This document shows positions 5,166-6,817 of a stretch of 6,817 nucleotides of DNA, in pieces (the first letter of the stretch is position 1; each line of letters begins with the position of its first letter). The stretch comes from Candidatus Izemoplasma sp. GTDB taxonomy: Bacteria > Bacillota_I > Bacilli_A > Izemoplasmatales > Izemoplasmataceae. The notes beneath the pieces are model-generated. The model saw only the letters and a program-made list of their open reading frames with translations. It was not told where the DNA came from and searched no databases. Where the stretch lies: NCBI GenBank assembly GCA_029939615.1, contig JAOZSP010000082.1:1-6817 (forward strand). The letters run 5' to 3'. The translations under genes and the position numbers were made by a program.

Positions 5166-5900
5166 ATGGCTGTTGAAGTCATTAACGATCTATTAGGTTA
5201 TGATGGCCTAAAAATTATTCAACGCCCAGATATGTTTAACTTTAGTCTGGATTCAACACTACTAGCGGATTTTTGTAATCCCCTTACTAGAACAAAAAAA
5301 ATATTGGATTTAGGAACAGGAAATGCTCCTATTCCATTATTTTTATCGTTAAAAACAAAAGCGCAAATAATTGGTCTTGAAATTCAAGAAGATGTTTACA
5401 ATATTGCTTTAAGAAACATTAAATTAAATAACTTAGAATCACAAATTACAATTATTAAAGAAGACATTAAAGGAATTCATAAAAAGTTTAAAAATGGTGA
5501 ATTTGATTTAATAACTTGTAACCCACCATTTTTCAAACATAAAGAGACTTCAAACATTAATAAAAACGACTATAAAACAATCGCTAGACACGAAGTACTA
5601 ATAACCTTAGAAGATATCATTATTGAATCAAAACGTCTTCTAAAGACAAAATCTAGCCTTTGTATGGTTCATAGAACTGATCGTTTAGTAGAAATAATAA
5701 ATTTACTAACAAAATATAAATTCACAATTAAGCGGATGCGATTTGTTTATCCTAAAAAAGGTGAGATATCAAATATTGTTTTAATTGATGCTTCTAATAA
5801 CGGAAGTACAGGATTAAAACTATTAGAACCTTTATATGTTCATGAAAATAATGAATATACAGATGAGATAAGAAGAATCTTTAACTATGGTAAGGAGTGA
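5166..5900 (+). CDS. trmN6: tRNA1(Val) (adenine37-N6)-methyltransferase-type enzyme (TrmN6/YabB)
   Basis: This is a SAM-dependent class I methyltransferase expected to methylate N6 of an adenine in the tRNA anticodon loop (A37 of tRNA-Val in the characterised E. coli enzyme). The 244-residue protein begins with the family's substrate-recognition segment (LLGYDGLKIIQRPDMFNFSLDS, residues 9-30). Motif I is DLGTGN (48-53), the acidic residue after strand 2 is Glu72, and the catalytic NPPF (119-122) marks an amino-adenine N-methyltransferase. ARHE (140-143) and a C-terminal LYVHENNEYTDEI (223-235) are family signatures. The ATG at 5166 has AGGTGA 4 nt upstream, overlapping the ricT stop. The exact tRNA target in this organism is inferred. 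In Bacillus, a small GIY-YIG gene (yazA) lies between this gene and rsmI; here it is absent. Confidence 0.9.
   Translation: MAVEVINDLLGYDGLKIIQRPDMFNFSLDSTLLADFCNPLTRTKKILDLGTGNAPIPLFLSLKTKAQIIGLEIQEDVYNIALRNIKLNNLESQITIIKEDIKGIHKKFKNGEFDLITCNPPFFKHKETSNINKNDYKTIARHEVLITLEDIIIESKRLLKTKSSLCMVHRTDRLVEIINLLTKYKFTIKRMRFVYPKKGEISNIVLIDASNNGSTGLKLLEPLYVHENNEYTDEIRRIFNYGKE
5891..5896 (+). promoter_or_regulatory. Ribosome binding site that fixes the rsmI start at ATG 5906
   Basis: TAAGGAG ends at 5896 (TAAGGA is 5891-5896 with the final G at 5897), about 8 nt before ATG 5906, and lies within the last codons of trmN6. The in-frame GTG at 5897 uses that final G as its first base, so it cannot be the start. 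Confidence 0.75.
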
Positions 5901-5905
5901 AATAT

Positions 5906-6757
5906 ATGAATCGTCAAAAAAGTTTTATAAATGATTTACCGACACTATATTTAGTAGCTACTCCTATAGGTAATTTACAAGATATGACATACCGCGCAGT
6001 ATCAATACTACAAAGTATAGATGTTATATATTGTGAAGATACAAGAGTTTCTGGGAAATTACTTCATCATTTTGAAATCAAAAAGCCAATGAGAACATAT
6101 CATGATTTCAATAAAACTATGAAATCAGAAGATATCTTAAACAATTTAAGAAATAATCAAAACATCGCTCTTATTAGTGACGCTGGATATCCTTTAATTA
6201 GTGATCCTGGTTACTACGTTATTAGAGAAGTTATTAAAGCAGGATTTAATGTTGTTTCAATACCGGGAGCTAACGCATTACTAAGTGCTTTGGTTGTATC
6301 AGGTATTGCTCCTCATCCTTTTGTCTTTTATGGCTTTTTAGATGCAAAAGAGACTAAAAAGAGAAAAGAATTAGAACAACTAATGAACCACTCTGAAACA
6401 ATAGTTTTTTATGAATCACCACATCGCATTAATAAAACTATTAAAGCGATTGATGATGTATTTGGAGAAAGAAATTGTGTAATTGCAAGAGAACTAACAA
6501 AAAAATATGAAGAGATATTAAGAGGTACTTCTAAAACACTTCAAGATATTACCGATATTAAAGGTGAAATGGTAATTATTGTTGAAGGAAAAAAAGAAGA
6601 AATCATAATATCTGATTTATCTATAATTGATGAATTGAATAAGCTAGTTAGTGAAGGTCTTTCATCAAAGGAAGCTATTAAATTAGTCGCAAAACATAGA
6701 AATTTACCTAAAAATGATGTTTATATGGAATATCATCAAAATAATGAAAAGGAGTGA
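5906..6757 (+). CDS. rsmI: 16S rRNA (cytidine1402-2'-O)-methyltransferase
   Basis: RsmI uses SAM to methylate the 2'-O of C1402 in 16S rRNA, next to the mRNA P-site, which tunes decoding fidelity. The 283-residue protein is a tetrapyrrole-methylase-fold enzyme with all signature motifs: LVATPIGNLQDMT (16-28), CEDTR (43-47), ISDAGYPLISDPG (90-102), SIPGANA (118-124), FYESPHR (168-174), ARELTKKYEEILRG (194-207) and GEMVIIVEG (220-228). A short C-terminal helical domain follows (about 238-283), as is usual in the family. The ATG at 5906 sits 5 nt after the trmN6 stop, with its ribosome binding site in the trmN6 coding end. The stop, TGA at 6755-6757, lies within the ribosome binding site of metG. 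Order and identity match Bacillus yabC. Confidence 0.96.
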   Translation: MNRQKSFINDLPTLYLVATPIGNLQDMTYRAVSILQSIDVIYCEDTRVSGKLLHHFEIKKPMRTYHDFNKTMKSEDILNNLRNNQNIALISDAGYPLISDPGYYVIREVIKAGFNVVSIPGANALLSALVVSGIAPHPFVFYGFLDAKETKKRKELEQLMNHSETIVFYESPHRINKTIKAIDDVFGERNCVIARELTKKYEEILRGTSKTLQDITDIKGEMVIIVEGKKEEIIISDLSIIDELNKLVSEGLSSKEAIKLVAKHRNLPKNDVYMEYHQNNEKE

Positions 6758-6762
6758 TTAAT

Positions 6763-6817
6763 ATGTCTAATACGTTTTATATCACAACCCCTATTTACTA
6801 CCCTAGTGGAAAACTAT
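6763..6817 (+). CDS. metG: Methionyl-tRNA synthetase, N-terminal fragment cut by the window edge
   Basis: Eighteen codons are visible, reading MSNTFYITTPIYYPSGKL before the window ends. YITTPIYYPSGKL is the hallmark start of methionyl-tRNA synthetase, immediately before the class I HIGH motif, which would lie just beyond the edge. The enzyme charges tRNA-Met with methionine. AAAGGAGTGA (6748-6757), with AAGGAG 8 nt before the ATG, is the best ribosome binding site in the operon and overlaps the rsmI stop. In Bacillus, metS lies in the same place after yabC (with abrB between them). The protein is incomplete only because the sequence stops. Confidence 0.93.
   Translation, partial: MSNTFYITTPIYYPSGKL

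Noticed and set aside
120..6817. Genetic code 4 (TGA as tryptophan), suggested by the AT-rich composition
   Set aside because: TGA terminates three genes at the expected protein lengths, with the next gene starting a few bases later, and both tryptophans use TGG.

Overview
The window is AT-rich bacterial chromosome from the low-GC Gram-positive side of the tree (Bacillota, or a Mycoplasmatota-like relative that keeps the standard genetic code). Three things support this. Shine-Dalgarno sites are strong and purine-rich. The gene order tmk-holB-ricT-trmN6-rsmI-metG is a compact version of the Bacillus tmk-to-metS region. RicT is also a Bacilli-type protein. TGA is a real stop codon here: it ends the ABC ATPase, trmN6 and rsmI, and both tryptophans in the window are encoded by TGG. 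This argues against the mycoplasma/spiroplasma code 4.

Layout. Positions 1-119 hold no recognisable gene, only an extended -10 promoter for the first gene. Positions 120-860 (+) encode a TauE/SafE-family membrane protein. Positions 861-1000 hold no ORF but carry an 8-bp inverted repeat, a good -10 box and a G-rich tract, possibly a small RNA gene that ends at the hairpin at 1001-1027. That hairpin is also the terminator of a leftward operon. The operon (2572-1026, minus) encodes the ATPase and permease of a ZnuBC/MntBA-type metal ABC transporter, with no substrate-binding protein gene in view. A divergent intergenic region (2573-2697) carries one promoter in each direction, each overlapped by a Fur-family-like palindrome core. 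From 2698 to the right edge runs a tight rightward operon: thymidylate kinase, DNA polymerase III delta prime, RicT, tRNA adenine-N6 methyltransferase, RsmI, and the first 18 codons of methionyl-tRNA synthetase.

How the genes work together. The rightward operon is housekeeping: dTTP supply (Tmk), clamp loading (HolB), RNA processing control (RicT), tRNA and 16S rRNA modification (TrmN6, RsmI) and tRNA charging (MetG). Genes are 3-15 nt apart, and several ribosome binding sites lie inside the preceding gene's last codons, which fits co-transcription and perhaps translational coupling. The two-gene ABC operon looks metal-regulated.

Several gene starts needed correction because the longest reading frame begins inside the Shine-Dalgarno sequence. 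The corrected starts are tmk TTG 2698, holB ATG 3334, rsmI ATG 5906 and the ABC ATPase GTG 2572. I found no clear sign of an undescribed large system. The most unusual parts are the two intergenic regions.
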